Positions 1 through 11,119 of a DNA stretch of 64,000 bases are shown in pieces. The notes beneath the pieces were generated by a model. The model was not told the origin of the DNA, did no database searches, and was given only the letters and a program-made list of their open reading frames with translations. The position numbers and the translations under genes are program-made. Numbering within the stretch: position 1 is the stretch's first letter; each line of letters opens with the position of its first letter. This stretch comes from Lineus longissimus (taxonomy: Eukaryota > Nemertea > Pilidiophora > Heteronemertea > Lineidae): contig NC_088310.1 in assembly GCF_910592395.1 (NCBI RefSeq), forward strand, positions 7,015,501 through 7,079,500, in the 5' to 3' direction.

Positions 1-176
1 ACGTTTATAGGAAGAATGGGGAATTTTTTTAATTGTCGATATAATTATATCGACATACTTTTTTTAATACCTTTTGTACTTCGTCGTTCGTAGCTCTTCG
101 TTAGGTTTGCGAAACCTGCTCACTGGCAGAGGTGGCCAATAAAAAATGCTTGTTAAAAAAGATTATAAACGATTCA

Positions 177-194
177 TTTATTTATCCATTTATT
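177..194 (-). terminator. candidate poly(A) signals of the F-box/WD40 gene
   Basis: Two AATAAA hexamers on the minus strand (177-182 and 189-194), about 840 nt beyond the stop codon and just past the 100-bp array. Seen directly; their use is inferred. Confidence 0.4.
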
Positions 195-392
195 TCTTGT
201 ATAGAAAAACACTGTAACACAAACCGCCAACACGCCTGTCTGATTTTCATGATTAACATCTCCTCAGTATCGACGCCAAAATAAATTTTAACAAAAGAAC
301 GATCCTTATTAATTTTTCGCTCGATTTTACCCATTTTCGAGTTAGCGCAAACCGTGGCCCTGGTCATTTCGTCCACTTTCGACTTCCTTTCT

Positions 393-1060
393 ATGAGCAA
401 TGGCAGTGACAGGTTTGTACCAGGAGCTTCTTCGGTCACCAACCGCTCAAAACAGTGCAGTCTTGCTGAGCTTGCGCCCGCCACCCTCTCGGGTCGCCAG
501 CTCAAGGTAAACGCCACGACCATAGCTTCCTCGGTCACCAACCGCTCATAACAGTGACAGTCTTGCTGAGCTTGCGCCCGCCAACTTCTCGGGTTACCAG
601 CTCAAGGTAGCGCCACGACGATAGCTTCCTCGGTCACCAACCGCTCATAACAGTGACAGTCTTGCTGAGCTTGCGCCCGCCAACTTCTCGGGTCGCCAGC
701 TCAAGGTAAACGCCACGACGATAGCTTCCTTGGTCACCAACCGCTCATAACAGTGACAGTCTTGCTGAGCTTGCGCCCGCCTACTTCTCGGGTCGCCAGC
801 TCAAGGTAAACGCCACGACGATAGCTTCCTTGGTCACGAACCGGTCATGACAGTGACAGTCTTGCTGAGCTTGCACCCGCCACCCTCTCGGGTCGCCAGC
901 TCAAGGTAAACGCCACGACGATAGCTTCCTCGGTCACCAGTAGCTCATAACAGTGACAGTCTTGCTGAGCTTGCGCCCGCCACCCTCTCGGGTCGCCAGC
1001 TCAAGGTAAACGCCACGACGATAGCTTCCTCGGTCACCAGTAGCTCATTACAGTGACGGT
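393..1060. repeat. 100-bp tandem array, about 7 copies
   Basis: A unit of almost exactly 100 bp repeats with few changes. The word CTTCCTCGGTCACCA recurs near 427, 525, 624, 724, 824, 924 and 1024. Each unit carries a copy of the end of the F-box/WD40 coding sequence, including the TGA stop. The rightmost unit is the real coding end; the others lie in the 3' region. The period is not a multiple of 3, so reading frames through the array are not maintained. Confidence 0.93.
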
Positions 1061-1162
1061 GCCAGGTTTGGCCGGGGAGGCAGTGATAATCTTTGTCTCC
1101 AGGACACACATTGTATGAAGGAGTGTAGGATGTCGATGGATGGCATTGAAGACCTTCCTTTC
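1034..1162 (-). CDS. F-box/WD40 gene terminal exon: last blade and stop
   Basis: 129 bp, 42 codons plus TGA at 1034-1036, after a TTTTTCAG acceptor. Encodes HTMCVLETKIITASPAKPG and ends VTVMSYW, a typical closing strand of an F-box WD propeller. The last codons and the stop form the first unit of the 100-bp tandem array that runs on to about 393. Confidence 0.87.
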   Translation of the reverse strand, partial: ERKVFNAIHRHPTLLHTMCVLETKIITASPAKPGTVTVMSYW

Positions 1163-4100
1163 CTGAAAAATGCGAAAATGATAGCGTAACTTGAAGTGAA
1201 CATAAAATACGGCAGTATTCTAGAAACACTCAGGTGAAGCGTCAGTTCACATTTTTCAACTCCATAAAAAGCACAAAAACCTAAGTGGTGGCTCATGGTG
1301 ACAAGCAGGGGCATTATCTTCCTGGTCAAGCAAATCCTAGCCGAGTTGTCCCTTTAAATCATATGATCGAGGTCATGATGTTTTATACTCCGACCGTTCT
1401 TGAATGAAAAACCTACCTTCCAATCCCAGACTACAATTTTCTTTCGGTCTCCTCCACTGACAAGTTTATAATCATCTATGTACAAGCACCGCACGACACC
1501 GATGTGTTCATTTAGGACAGCTAATTGTTTTCCTGAAATACGTAGATACACAAAAGCGTGTGGTTAGTCAAGAACTCTTGAGGACACAGTCACAGACATC
1601 GTCCAGCAGTAACTGGACTGGCCAGTTTTTAAGTAAGAATTCAGCCTGGTAAATTTTGAATCTCTTTTTTTTGGCAGATTCGAAGAGTACGTGGCAGAGA
1701 TGTTAAGTAGGTATTGCAAATAATTTAAAAAGACCATCTAAAATACTGTTTGGCGCACGCATAAACTTACAAATCGTTTGTTTTAATGTTGATAGGGGTC
1801 TTTTGGGTCACATAAAAAGGTAAGCATGAGCTAGTATAGTACCCTTTGCTGACCTACGGTGATACCGCCTACCTGTATGAGTCCATAATATCACAGAACT
1901 ATCAGAAGACCCGGATGCGATGATGTCATGATTGTAGACAAGGCAATACTGGAAGAGTGGAAACAGTGGTGAGTTGACCATTCAACGATACATGTATATT
2001 GTAATCGGATGGGGACGACTCAGTTACTCGGGCCAGACCTTGCCTTTGGTTGGATGACCATACCCGTCGACAACACTTTCACAGACATTTGCCCTTGCTA
2101 AAGATGCGGTCATCCACCTCATACAATTAGTTTTGACGTACCGTGAGATAGGACAGACTCTATCGGCGACTTCGTGAAACTTAATCTGGCCTACTTGACT
2201 CCAGCCTATTTTCTCCCTTTAATGACAGGTTCAACCAGTGACAAATAAATTAAAGACCGACTTTACCACTTCACCGGTATGACCAACGAGAGTGTTTAAC
2301 TCCACTCCGAGCACCGTGTGCCATATCTTCAGTGTCCCATCTCCGCTCCCACTTATTATTTTTTTGTCATCGAACTGACAACAGTTGACAACTGGAAAGA
2401 AAGTTAATACATGTACGGTACATGTAGGTACTTGTACGGTACATGTAGGTACATGGACGGTACATGGACGGTACATGGACGGTACATGGACGGTGGGAAA
2501 GAAAGGACATTATATGATTTTTTTAACATTAAGTAAGATTTCCTAAAATTTGTCGATCGATACCTTAATATTTCGATCGATTGACTGGAGTCGGTGTTAT
2601 CAAGACTTATCAATTTACACAGAACTTGATGGCACCACAGACGAAATAATCAGTGCATGCACAAATCAAAGGGCTCCTAGACAACGCAGTTCTTATCAAG
2701 CACTTGCGAATACTTAGCGAGTGTAGCTCATTTACCTTCAGTGTGTCCCCTAAGCGTCCAGACCTGCTCGCCGTGTACGACATTAAACAACATCAGGGTA
2801 CTGTCCCAAGAGCCAGTCAGGGCATGAGTACCATGCAGAGCTAAACACTACAACGATAATAATTGGGGATGAGGCAGTGAAGTTTGGCAATTTGGGCAAA
2901 ACATTGGCAAAAATGAAAATGCAGAGGTCGGGCATAAAGGTGTGTCAAAATTAAAGTAATCTAGATGACAATTGATACTAGTCTTCCGAAAAACCAAAAT
3001 CCATCGCATGCTTACCTCAATGTCATCGTCATGACCTCTAAAACTGTGAGTCAGTTTACCCAGTTTTAAACTCCATACGCGAATTCTCCTGTAAATAAAC
3101 AACCTTTTTAGTATGTACGACGCCAAGAGTCAAGCTCCCCTCGATATATTGAACAAGTTATCCGTTGCAATAGCACTACAAATGTATAGTCAGTCGACTT
3201 CTACTACGCTTGTTCGACATGGCTGCCGTAACTGTAGCCGCGATTATCTTTGAATGACCTAAACTTGAGTAAGAGGAAGGGGACATGCTTGGAGAAGGGG
3301 GCAGCTTTTAGAAGATCGCTTACATTTTGTGCATCATATGTAGTGATCCCTGTATCAATGTTTGTCATTATACTCTTGAATATACATGTATTCAAATGTT
3401 AAATGAGCTCCAAAGAAATTAGTGTTTGAGCACGAGGAATGTGCAATGTTTCTAACACATTCTTCAAACGACCGCAAGGTTTTGCTGCCGGTCTATAGCG
3501 ACGAGAGTCGGACCTATTAGTTTTCAAGTAATGATTTACCTATCGGCACTCGCACTGACTATTGTGTCTCCATCGACGGCAAGGTGATCGACGCTTCCAG
3601 CATGGCCTTGAAAGGTCAAGGTCAACTTGCCTGTGGTCGAGTCAAAGACCCGGATACTACAGTCTGCACATCCTGTTACTATCACATTTCCCTGAAGTTT
3701 AGAAATGTAAATCGAATCCGCTAATACGTCGAAACAAAGAACTAAAAGACTTAGTCGGGCCGCTGATGATGTCCGAGATACATGTAAGTTGTAACGTATC
3801 GGATGATGTATGGGATTGGTACTTCAAATTCACTGCGTCATTATTCTTACCAGAGTCTTTCAAATAAATTCTATTTCAAAGACTCTGTTCTCACCAACTT
3901 ATTTGTTTTAGACAAACCCAACTTAAAGTTGACGCATTTCTAAGGTCTGACAGCACGAACTTCGACTTGACTGTACAGTACTACGTCAGGCGGTTCTTTT
4001 TCATCCCGACGCACCCATATTTGCACCGTAATTGTCTCTTACGCATGTTTGTAAGTAATCTTCCTCTTCTCCTTCTAATATTTGTGTTTCTCTCCCTTAA

Positions 4101-5504
4101 ATACCTTTATTTTTACTGCTGTAACAGCGTCTGAATGACTCCCTATCTTATGGATACATCTGCAGGTATGGATGTCCCATATTCTTAGAGTTTTGTCAGC
4201 GCTGCCACTAACGATGACCTGGCCTGAAGCGAAGAAAAGATGACAAGCCTATGACTATTCGACTATACTCCGGACGCAGTGGGCCGTCCTCGTATCGTCG
4301 CCCGTCATGAAAAGAAACGATCGAGGTGACGAAATGGACTGCCCCGGGAGTCAACATTCGACCAACGGACCGCGAATTCGGCTGCTACGGCGATTCTTAG
4401 CACGACGTGAATGGGACGAACCTTCACATAAACACTGTGCACCAGGATGAGAACGGAATATTGATGCTTTCTACAAGTCGTTTTTGGTGTAAATACAATC
4501 TTCGTAATAATTACCATTGGAGTCAATACAAGTTACATTTTCAGTGTGGCCTTTGAGAGGTGGAGGTATGCTGTATCGGCCGGTCTTCCAGTTATTCTGT
4601 AGATGATTCGCTCTCATGAAGACTTTCCTCCATTTACAGAGCGGCGGTAGAGTAGAATGTTCAGGTTCTAAAACGGAGAAATGTTATGTTATTGAAACAA
4701 CACCATGTTTTACGTACAGCCAAACCTGATTTTAAAAGAACACTCCAACGCATTAAAAGAAGTCATCTACGGTGTTCTTTGAAAGCTTATACCGATAACA
4801 CATGATGCTCTCCGAAAGTTCTCAGTCTTACCCTGAAAGCTGTATATGGGCGACTTCCCAGAGGCACTGACTGGAGGTGTGTACGGAGGACTCTGTTCAT
4901 TCAGGAGGTCATATGACAGGCCATATTTGAGCCAACGGCGCCGCATACAGAAACTCAGCCTAGAATGATTGGAGAAAAGATGCAAATTATAGAGCTACAC
5001 TTGATCTACAGTGTACACCCCGGACGCAGTGGAGCGGCCTCGTCCTGTCGCCCGGTCGGAAGGACGTTTAGGATGACGAAATGGACTGCATAGGAGATTA
5101 GACTTGATCAAGCTGTTGATAAAACTATTCATTTTTATCCCGGGAATGGAAAAACGAACGTATCGGCGGAACATGACGGGAACATATCGGGAGTCGTTTA
5201 TCACCCGCAGTTACGTTCTACAATAGTATTTTGTTTTACGCAATTCCGAGGTCTCAGGGTCAAAGATCCCTTCCACGCTGGATCGAGATTCGGGAAGGAT
5301 ATTCACTTTTTCATGAAAGATAACTCACCAGAATATGTCTTGATTGGTGATATCTCGGTATATCTTGCTGCATCGTGCTACCATCAACAGCTCTCTATGG
5401 GAGAGGTAGGACAAAATCTTTTCAATCAATTCCTTCGGGAGAGCGTCTGCTAGACACTCTTTGGATCCCTCAAATTCGCCATCACTTGCTAACGTGTTAC
5501 CCAT
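1034..5504 (-). CDS. F-box/WD40 repeat protein, 11 coding exons, complete
   Basis: Joined exons (5' to 3'): 5329-5504, 4832-4959, 4515-4667, 4105-4223, 3540-3691, 3016-3088, 2736-2847, 2267-2391, 1873-1948, 1417-1532, 1034-1162. They total 1359 bp (452 residues plus TGA) with all phases consistent. An F-box lies at about residues 22-65 (LPKELIEKILSYL, then IFWLSFCMRRRW). A linker with a typical NWKTGRY motif follows, then eight WD-type blades from about residue 135 to the end, with repeated GH and I/V-W-D signatures such as SGSADKTLRIWD and SGSGDGTLKIWH. The family binds SKP1 through the F-box and substrates through the propeller, so this is inferred to be an SCF E3 ligase substrate receptor. 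Start: ATG at 5502-5504 with an in-frame TAA 12 nt upstream. A CAG directly precedes the ATG, so a spliced 5'UTR exon is also possible. The eight-blade layout resembles FBXW7/Cdc4, but I cannot assign a subfamily. Confidence 0.9.
1417..1532 (-). CDS. F-box/WD40 gene exon 10: WD blade 7
   Basis: 116 bp, ends in phase 0 at GTAGG. Encodes GKQLAVLNEHIGVVRCLYID, then KLVSGGDRKKIVVWDWK. Confidence 0.9.
1873..1948 (-). CDS. F-box/WD40 gene exon 9: WD blade 6
   Basis: 76 bp, CCAG acceptor, GTAGG donor. Encodes YCLVYNHDIIASGSSDSSV then ILWTHT. Confidence 0.88.
2267..2391 (-). CDS. F-box/WD40 gene exon 8: WD blades 5-6
   Basis: 125 bp. Encodes VVNCCQFDDKKIISGSGDG, TLKIWH and then LVGHTGEV. The intron just upstream starts with a short tandem repeat of GGTACATG words. 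Confidence 0.9.
2405..2495. repeat. short tandem repeat of GGTACATG-type words
   Basis: About 90 bp of imperfect 10-13 bp units (CGGTACATGTAGGTA, then GGTACATGGAC) in the F-box gene intron, ending 14 bp from an exon. Confidence 0.85.
2736..2847 (-). CDS. F-box/WD40 gene exon 7: WD blades 4-5
   Basis: 112 bp, ends in phase 1. Encodes CLALHGTHALTGSWDSTLML and VWTLRGHTE. The GTAG acceptor at 2848 is the one that keeps the frame open. A nearer TTTAG would introduce a stop. Confidence 0.87.
3016..3088 (-). CDS. F-box/WD40 gene exon 6: WD blades 3-4
   Basis: 73 bp, ACAG acceptor, GTAAG donor. Encodes RIRVWSLKLGK and FRGHDDDIE, completing blade 3 and opening blade 4. Confidence 0.88.
3540..3691 (-). 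CDS. F-box/WD40 gene exon 5: WD blades 2-3
   Basis: 152 bp, CAG acceptor, GTAAAT donor, ends in phase 2. Encodes GNVIVTGCADCSIRVFD, then FQGHAGSVDHLAVDG and SASAD. Confidence 0.9.
4105..4223 (-). CDS. F-box/WD40 gene exon 4: WD blades 1-2
   Basis: 119 bp, ends in phase 0 at GTATTT. Encodes GQVIVSGSADKTLRIWD and the GSHSDAVTAVKIK start of the next blade. Confidence 0.9.
4264..4360. repeat. dispersed repeat copy 1 in F-box gene intron
   Basis: Shares CCGGACGCAGTGG, a TCGCCCG block and GACGAAATGGACTGC, in the same order, with the stretch at 5013-5110 two introns away. No coding content. Confidence 0.6.
4515..4667 (-). CDS. F-box/WD40 gene exon 3: linker and first WD blade start
   Basis: 153 bp, phase 1 in and out. 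Encodes CKWRKVFMRANHLQNNWKTG and then the first blade LKGHTENVTCIDSN. The W-K-V and NW-K-G pattern is typical of F-box WD proteins between the F-box and the propeller. Confidence 0.9.
4832..4959 (-). CDS. F-box/WD40 gene exon 2: end of F-box
   Basis: 128 bp, TAG acceptor, GTAAG donor, ends in phase 1. Encodes LSFCMRRRWLKYGLSYDLL, the end of the F-box, then a Pro/Ser-rich stretch. Confidence 0.87.
5013..5110. repeat. dispersed repeat copy 2 in F-box gene intron
   Basis: Partner of the copy at 4264-4360, in the same orientation. Its identity is unknown. Confidence 0.6.
5329..5504 (-). CDS. F-box/WD40 gene exon 1: start codon and F-box
   Basis: 176 bp, ends in phase 2 at a GTGAG donor. Encodes MGNTLASDGEF followed by the F-box core LPKELIEKILSYLSHREL and ends at the codon for the Trp of DIFW. 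Confidence 0.87.
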
Positions 5505-8450
5505 CTGAAATAGTTAACTGATGGTCATTTCAGGGTGACGTTCAGTATCTCCCCCACACCCCGGATCTCTTCTTAACTTACAGACCTCCTGTCACAGGGG
5601 AGTAACAAAACAGGGAACATTATTAGGAACACTACACTCAGCAGTGCAGGCATTCATGGGCCGCCGAGTCCGGAGCCGAGGCCTTGCCTGCATAGACTCC
5701 CAAGGCAGCCCGTTGTCATCCTAAACGTAGCCACAAATGACGGGAATTGTTGGGGCCAAATATAGCCTACGTAAGCCAGTCGACGTTGATGTAATAAAAC
5801 GTACATGCCAAAAGCGCATTAGTTCATCATTCGCCTCCTAGGTGGTAAGACCTGATTCCTTCAGTCCTGCCACCTAAGAGGCAAACAATAAACTAAAATC
5901 ATCCACGAATTAAAACCCCTTACAGGATTTGGCACATGGCTTATAGTATAGGCTTAAGCTAGGCCTATATGAGCCTACTTATACATCTTGCAGTGCATTA
6001 TTGTTGCACGAGACATTATCCTTTAAATATACGGAATATGTGTAGGCCTATTAGTATGATAAATACAAGTACATAATTGATAGCATAGGCCCGAATCGAT
6101 AGCACATATTGGACGTAGGTGGGGCATTCCTACTGTAGGCCTACTTGGTTTTGTATGCACTGGCACTGCGTATAGGCCTACCCATGTAAAGCCATGGAAC
6201 TCAAATACCTTACAAAGATACCGTACCTAGCTATCATGATATTGACGTGTGGCCAATTAGCGACTTACCTCATTATTAAATCAATACCAGGGAACAAATA
6301 GAAGAGTTCAGCTGACTGGGAGACATTGTCGTCATAATTTTTTTGCGCAAAAATCACCTTGCACAGGCGCACACCAAAATGAACTTGCACATGTGGCGCG
6401 CGACCTTGGTTGGGGATTCCCCTTTATAGAGGCGCGCAGGGCCTTTATATAGCCATCGCCAGAGTCATGACGTCATGGTGCCATGCTACTTGCGACGTCG
6501 TGGAACGGCAGTATCTAAAACCACATACAACATACCACATACCCACATACCCACATGCCGATTTTTTTCAGGTGGGGCAATCCAATGACGGTTTATTAAC
6601 TATTGTGAAAGGAAAATCTGTCGATCTGTCGACCTTAGAGGGCGCCACCGCCAGTAATTTATGTCGATATTTCCACCGGATGTGGTACTCTGCCAAATGG
6701 GAATATCTTCGGGTATGTGGGTATGTGGGTATGTGGTATGTGGTTTTAGAAACTGCCTCGTGGAACAGGGAAATTTATCGCATGATTGTTAGTCTTTGAG
6801 TACGAATACCCAGCCACCGTACTCAGCCACCATTGAAATTGGTGACATGTTTCTTGAAGTACGTCGGGGTCATAATCGTTGGTTAACTTGTGCAAGGAGC
6901 ATGAGCACCGCTGTTACATCTCATATCTTAACAACAGGGATCACAACGGGCCCAACATTCTGGTTGTGACTTTGTCTTCAGTCGACCAACATGGGATGAA
7001 CGGAACTTCTCGCGCCACAGAATCTGTCGTTGTGTAACACAGCAATAATGATCATCATGTCTTCCGAATACAGCCGTGTGCTTTCTTAAGTGAAAGTTAT
7101 TATCCATAACTCTAACATGTCTATCCGGATGATCAAAACAAAGTTTGTCACTATTGGTGGCGTCGGTTAACGCAAAGTTTTGTAAAGCCAGCGTTAGTGA
7201 CAAACCGGGCCCAGGACTCCTTCAAGTCAGTGTTCTGACTTGTCTGACCGAAATGGAAAGAAGTACATGTACTCCCAACCCGAATCTGTTTTCAAGGAAT
7301 TAGTGGTTGCATTATTCAACTCGCACCCTTTCGTCCCCTCGTTGAAGTTGAACGACAGACAGACTTAAACCTGGGAATCTCCCCAACATGTAATGGGCAT
7401 GGTTAATCTCCCGTATGAATATCTACAGATGCGTACGAGGTGTCGTTCAATAATACGTGTTCGTAAGGACCCGAGGACAATGCTTTTTGCTGTTGATATG
7501 CAGGGAAGGACAGCGCGGTTTCGGTCTCGCTTGTGACCTGGTGTCAAGAGCAGTGTCAATCAGTGAGGGTCAAAATGATTCAAATATGCACCGATCTCCG
7601 CGAGGCTGTAGTCTTGTAGAGGGGCGCGCCGCGGGCTACGCCGGTCTATTAAGGCCGGCGCTGACTCTTATTTATGACTATTTGCTGCCTCCGAGTCCGA
7701 GTCTAGCCGTGAAGGCAACATGTGGGAAAATGAAATAATGTCCCCCGGCCCCTGTGATGTCAGCCAGGCTCTTTTTGCAAGTGATGACAGTTGGCCTCGC
7801 CAATCAGGGTTTGGCGCTAAAGGTGTTTACTTTTGCAATAACAGATTTGGATTTGCTCTAGTGAAGTACACTCTTGTTGCAGCGGGATAGGTTCCGACTC
7901 CCTGGGTAACCCATGATCGCGTCAACGTAATTCGTCTTTACGTGGATTACGAGAAAGAGCTTCCATTGCGCCCTGAGGAACGATAATCTTCTTGTTTTTC
8001 CCCGTGGTTTTGTGACACCATTACAGGACAGAGGGATTCCCCGACCCCAAATATCGTTTATGACTCCTTTCCCGCCTGGAGATAAATTAGATATACGTTG
8101 GTTCCAACTTTCAATGTCGTGCAGTGGTTTTTGCTGAAACGCTCTTGAATTGAAAATGGTCGAGAAAAATCCGATCCGTCGGATCACGAGGTGGCGGCGT
8201 GGTCATAACGACGAGCCAATATAGTACGCAGTGAACATACCCACTAAATAACCGGTAGTGATACAGGAGGTGGCAGGTACATTCTCACAATGCACCCCAT
8301 GAAAATGTCTTTTTGAGGAATATTTTCAAGGAAGGAAGGCCACTTGGGGTTCTGCAGATCACATCCCCGATCTCTGCGCCCAGAGGACTGGTGCACAAGT
8401 GGCTGGGACCTCCACAATATCAATGTACGTGGAGATGAGGACAGCAAATA
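5505..8450. other. intergenic region upstream of the F-box gene
   Basis: No exon-like coding was recognised. It would hold the F-box gene promoter and any 5'UTR exon. Visible structure is a cluster of TAGGCCTA words (about 5960-6185) and the inverted repeat at 6503-6765. Short open frames here show no family signature. Confidence 0.5.
6503..6765. repeat. inverted repeat with about 55-bp arms
   Basis: The left arm (6503-6560) reads GGCAGTATCTAAAACCACATAC and then CACATACCC words. The right arm (6711-6765) is its reverse complement with a few changes. The spacer is about 150 bp. It could fold as a hairpin and resembles a foldback/MITE remnant. Confidence 0.75.
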
Positions 8451-8457
8451 CAGTCTG

Positions 8458-8600
8458 TGGCCGTCAGAGTGGTGCTGTGGTAACATCAGGGCCTGTCACC
8501 TCTGAGGTCCCAGGTTCGATTCCCAGCCCCTCCCGGTACACTTAGTGATAGAGAGGGAGGCATTCTTCGACAGCGTAGGTTTCCTCCAGGGTCTCCGAAT
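8458..8600 (+). mobile_element. candidate tRNA-derived SINE
   Basis: A perfect RNA polymerase III B-box (GGTTCGATTCC, near 8512) lies about 45 bp after an imperfect A-box-like GCCGTCAGAGTGG. A non-tRNA body follows. The acceptor and anticodon stems do not fold as a real tRNA, so a SINE head is likelier than a tRNA gene. Confidence 0.45.
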
Positions 8601-9051
8601 TCCTCCTCCCTACATCACAATCGCCCAACCTTGTTTATAGAGCTAATAATATCCTTTTTGACGCTCAGCTCTCAACTCATTTTTTTAAAGCAAATAAGAC
8701 AAACACTTTTGATTAGCATTTACAAAAGGGTTAATTTATTGCAATATCTCTCTGATCGACTGTTCCACAGTTCACATTCAGTCTATAACATATCTATATA
8801 CACCAGAAAAAGATTCCCTTTAAACACCAAGTAATGTACATTTGAATGTAGAAACGGACTAAAAGAATGATATGCTCAACAGAATTAAATCTACTATACC
8901 TTTATATACAAACATGAATACACGAACATACCATCTTACTTTAGGTGCATGGTCGTTAAAAGCTGACACATGCATAAAAACCCAAGCTGAAGGGTTAGAA
9001 AACACTAATGCCTTCCATCGAATGACCAGCAGCACTATTGAACTTTAGTTG

Positions 9052-9333
9052 CGCGTACACCACGAAATATTGGTGGACCAATTGCACGTACACCACCACA
9101 TTGCCGCGACAAATTTGTTCGGCAATCCATTGCTGGTACAAATTGCCGGGCGAATTTGCCCGGCTTGTTAAAAGCTCGGCTTTGCCGAGGTGTACGCGCT
9201 AATGGATCGGCAATTAGCTAGTTAGATGGTTCGGCGACAGGCGGCGCTTTCGAAATGGCGCTTTCTATTTATTGTTTGCGCGCCATCTGTTGCCGGATTT
9301 TATAACTAGCTGCCGAGGTGGTGTACGCGCTTG
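9052..9333. mobile_element. non-autonomous element with inverted ends
   Basis: GCGCGTACACCAC near 9052 faces its reverse complement GTGGTGTACGCGC near 9320. Further inverted pairs of the same word (GCACGTACACCAC, GAGGTGTACGCGC) lie inside. No open reading frame of note. It looks like a nested or internally duplicated MITE. Confidence 0.55.
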
Positions 9334-10750
9334 GTGGATTTTCTATGGTGCGGCATTGATTCGCGAACCAAGATTGGTGGAACATTTTCAGGTGGTGACG
9401 TGCGGCTTATGTTGAAACTTGATAGATACCCAGCAATTCATTGATGAGATAGGGATCTCGAGGTCTATTAAACTTTTACCCTCCCAGCCTGGGTTCGTCT
9501 TGTAAATTCTCAAGTTGAATTTACATGTGCTTTCCAACTTGGCCACTAGGGGTTTTACGCATGCAGGTCAGCTTTAACTGAACCAACATTTAAACATTAC
9601 ACAAAATTGTGTTAAAATGCATGTCACTTAATTTTCTAATGCAAAAACACCTTTTCAGCGCTAGGGGGGGGGGGGGGATAACAAATAATTATCTCGTAGC
9701 ACAAACATTTTCTTGTCTAATTAGTCACAATTAGTTGGTCAGAAGATATACGGAAAAACCTAAACTTGATGAAACACCAAACGAATATTCTGGATATTAA
9801 TGAATATTCTTGTTGCAGCAAAATTGTTAAGAAAATACATTTAATTGGAAGGATGATGGATGGAATGGAAAGGGGATCTGCGACCCTTCGCAAAATCAGA
9901 CTAATGTTGTTCTATAGAACAATACAAATGAGGATGCAAGATCTTCAAGTTAAATTACAATATAAATTCTTATGCCAGCAGACACTCTAGTAAAGTTGCA
10001 GATTCATCATGCTGAAAATGTTCTAGAATAATTCGTAATGATTGCATCAGGTAGAAATTAATTTGCATACAATAAATAGTTACAAAACGAATCCCTGGAA
10101 AATAATCTGTAAATTCCATCAAAAGCATATCTAAGTTTGTAATAAATATGTTAATTACATATACATGTAAGGATCAGCAGGCAGGTCCCAGAAAACCTAT
10201 TAAACTTCAAAATATATTTCGAAAATGGAATGATATCCAGTCTAGGCCGTATTAAAATCAACAGATCTAATAAGCCTAATGGAACAAATTGTTGTAATTT
10301 GGCCAATAGAATACAATGTATTAGTCACATTTCAAAGTTCAGACATCTGATAACCGTCAACAGACATCAATATACAGAAATACATATTTGGCCCCGAACA
10401 AAATACATTCTACATGTACATGCCTATGCAACCGTCCCAGATGATGTTCCTTTAACATCTCTTAAAGGGAGATAATCAGCTGGAGCCAGGTGGGCTAGAT
10501 TAAGTACAGCAAGTCACTAATAGGTGTCTCTCCACCATACCATACACTGTTCATGCATATATGACAGATATTTCTATCAGTTTGTCAAGACCAGACCAGT
10601 TGCCAGTGTGCAAAATTGAAATTCCCCCCAAGATTCCCACCTGGCACTATAATTACCTATTCAGAACACAGAATCGATTAACAAAAATATATAAACAAAA
10701 TTAGTAAGTCCACTTGACCTTAAAGGGTAGTCTGCATCAATGCTAAGTAC

Positions 10751-11119
10751 AAAGCAATTCTAGTCAACTCTAGATGAAATCAAAGCCAAAAAACCCAACT
10801 GAATGTGCTTTCTTTACTTCACTTCACAGTAAATCTGGCCAACAACTCTGGATGAAATCAAAATCCGACTCAAAATCCACATCAAATTGAGTGGAAAGTG
10901 ATGTGCATCAATGTACACTTCTTCGTCTTGAATACACATGAACTTTAGCCAACTCGCGTGGCAAATCCATCAGAAGGCAAATTGGAAGATCATGTGTATC
11001 AATGTACACTTCCCTACTAGTTTATTATAGTCTCTAATCTAATACTTTTCCCTCTCTCTTTCCTTCTCTTTTTCCTTATCCTTCTTCTTCTTCAAGAAAC
11101 CAAACGTTTTGTGCTTCTC
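10751..11119. repeat. tandem duplication, downstream copy (3'UTR)
   Basis: About 370 bp nearly identical to 11120-11485. It contains a second copy of the last codons and TAG of exon B2 and a second copy of the 3'UTR that follows. It lies past the real stop, so it is untranslated. Confidence 0.92.
11021..11026 (-). terminator. candidate poly(A) signal for terminal exon B2
   Basis: AATAAA on the minus strand about 380 nt past the TAG. The matching place in the upstream duplicate reads TTATAAA, so only the downstream copy has the canonical hexamer. Confidence 0.4.

Noticed and set aside
182-541. 119-codon frame at the left edge
   Set aside because: It runs through the 100-bp tandem array and its flank; the period shifts frame between copies, so it is fortuitous.
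6410-6799. 129-codon plus-strand frame
   Set aside because: It spans an inverted repeat of CACATACCC words and shows no family signature or splice-site support.
8505-8525. Possible functional tRNA gene (perfect B box)
   Set aside because: Acceptor and anticodon stems cannot be formed around it; a SINE head fits better.
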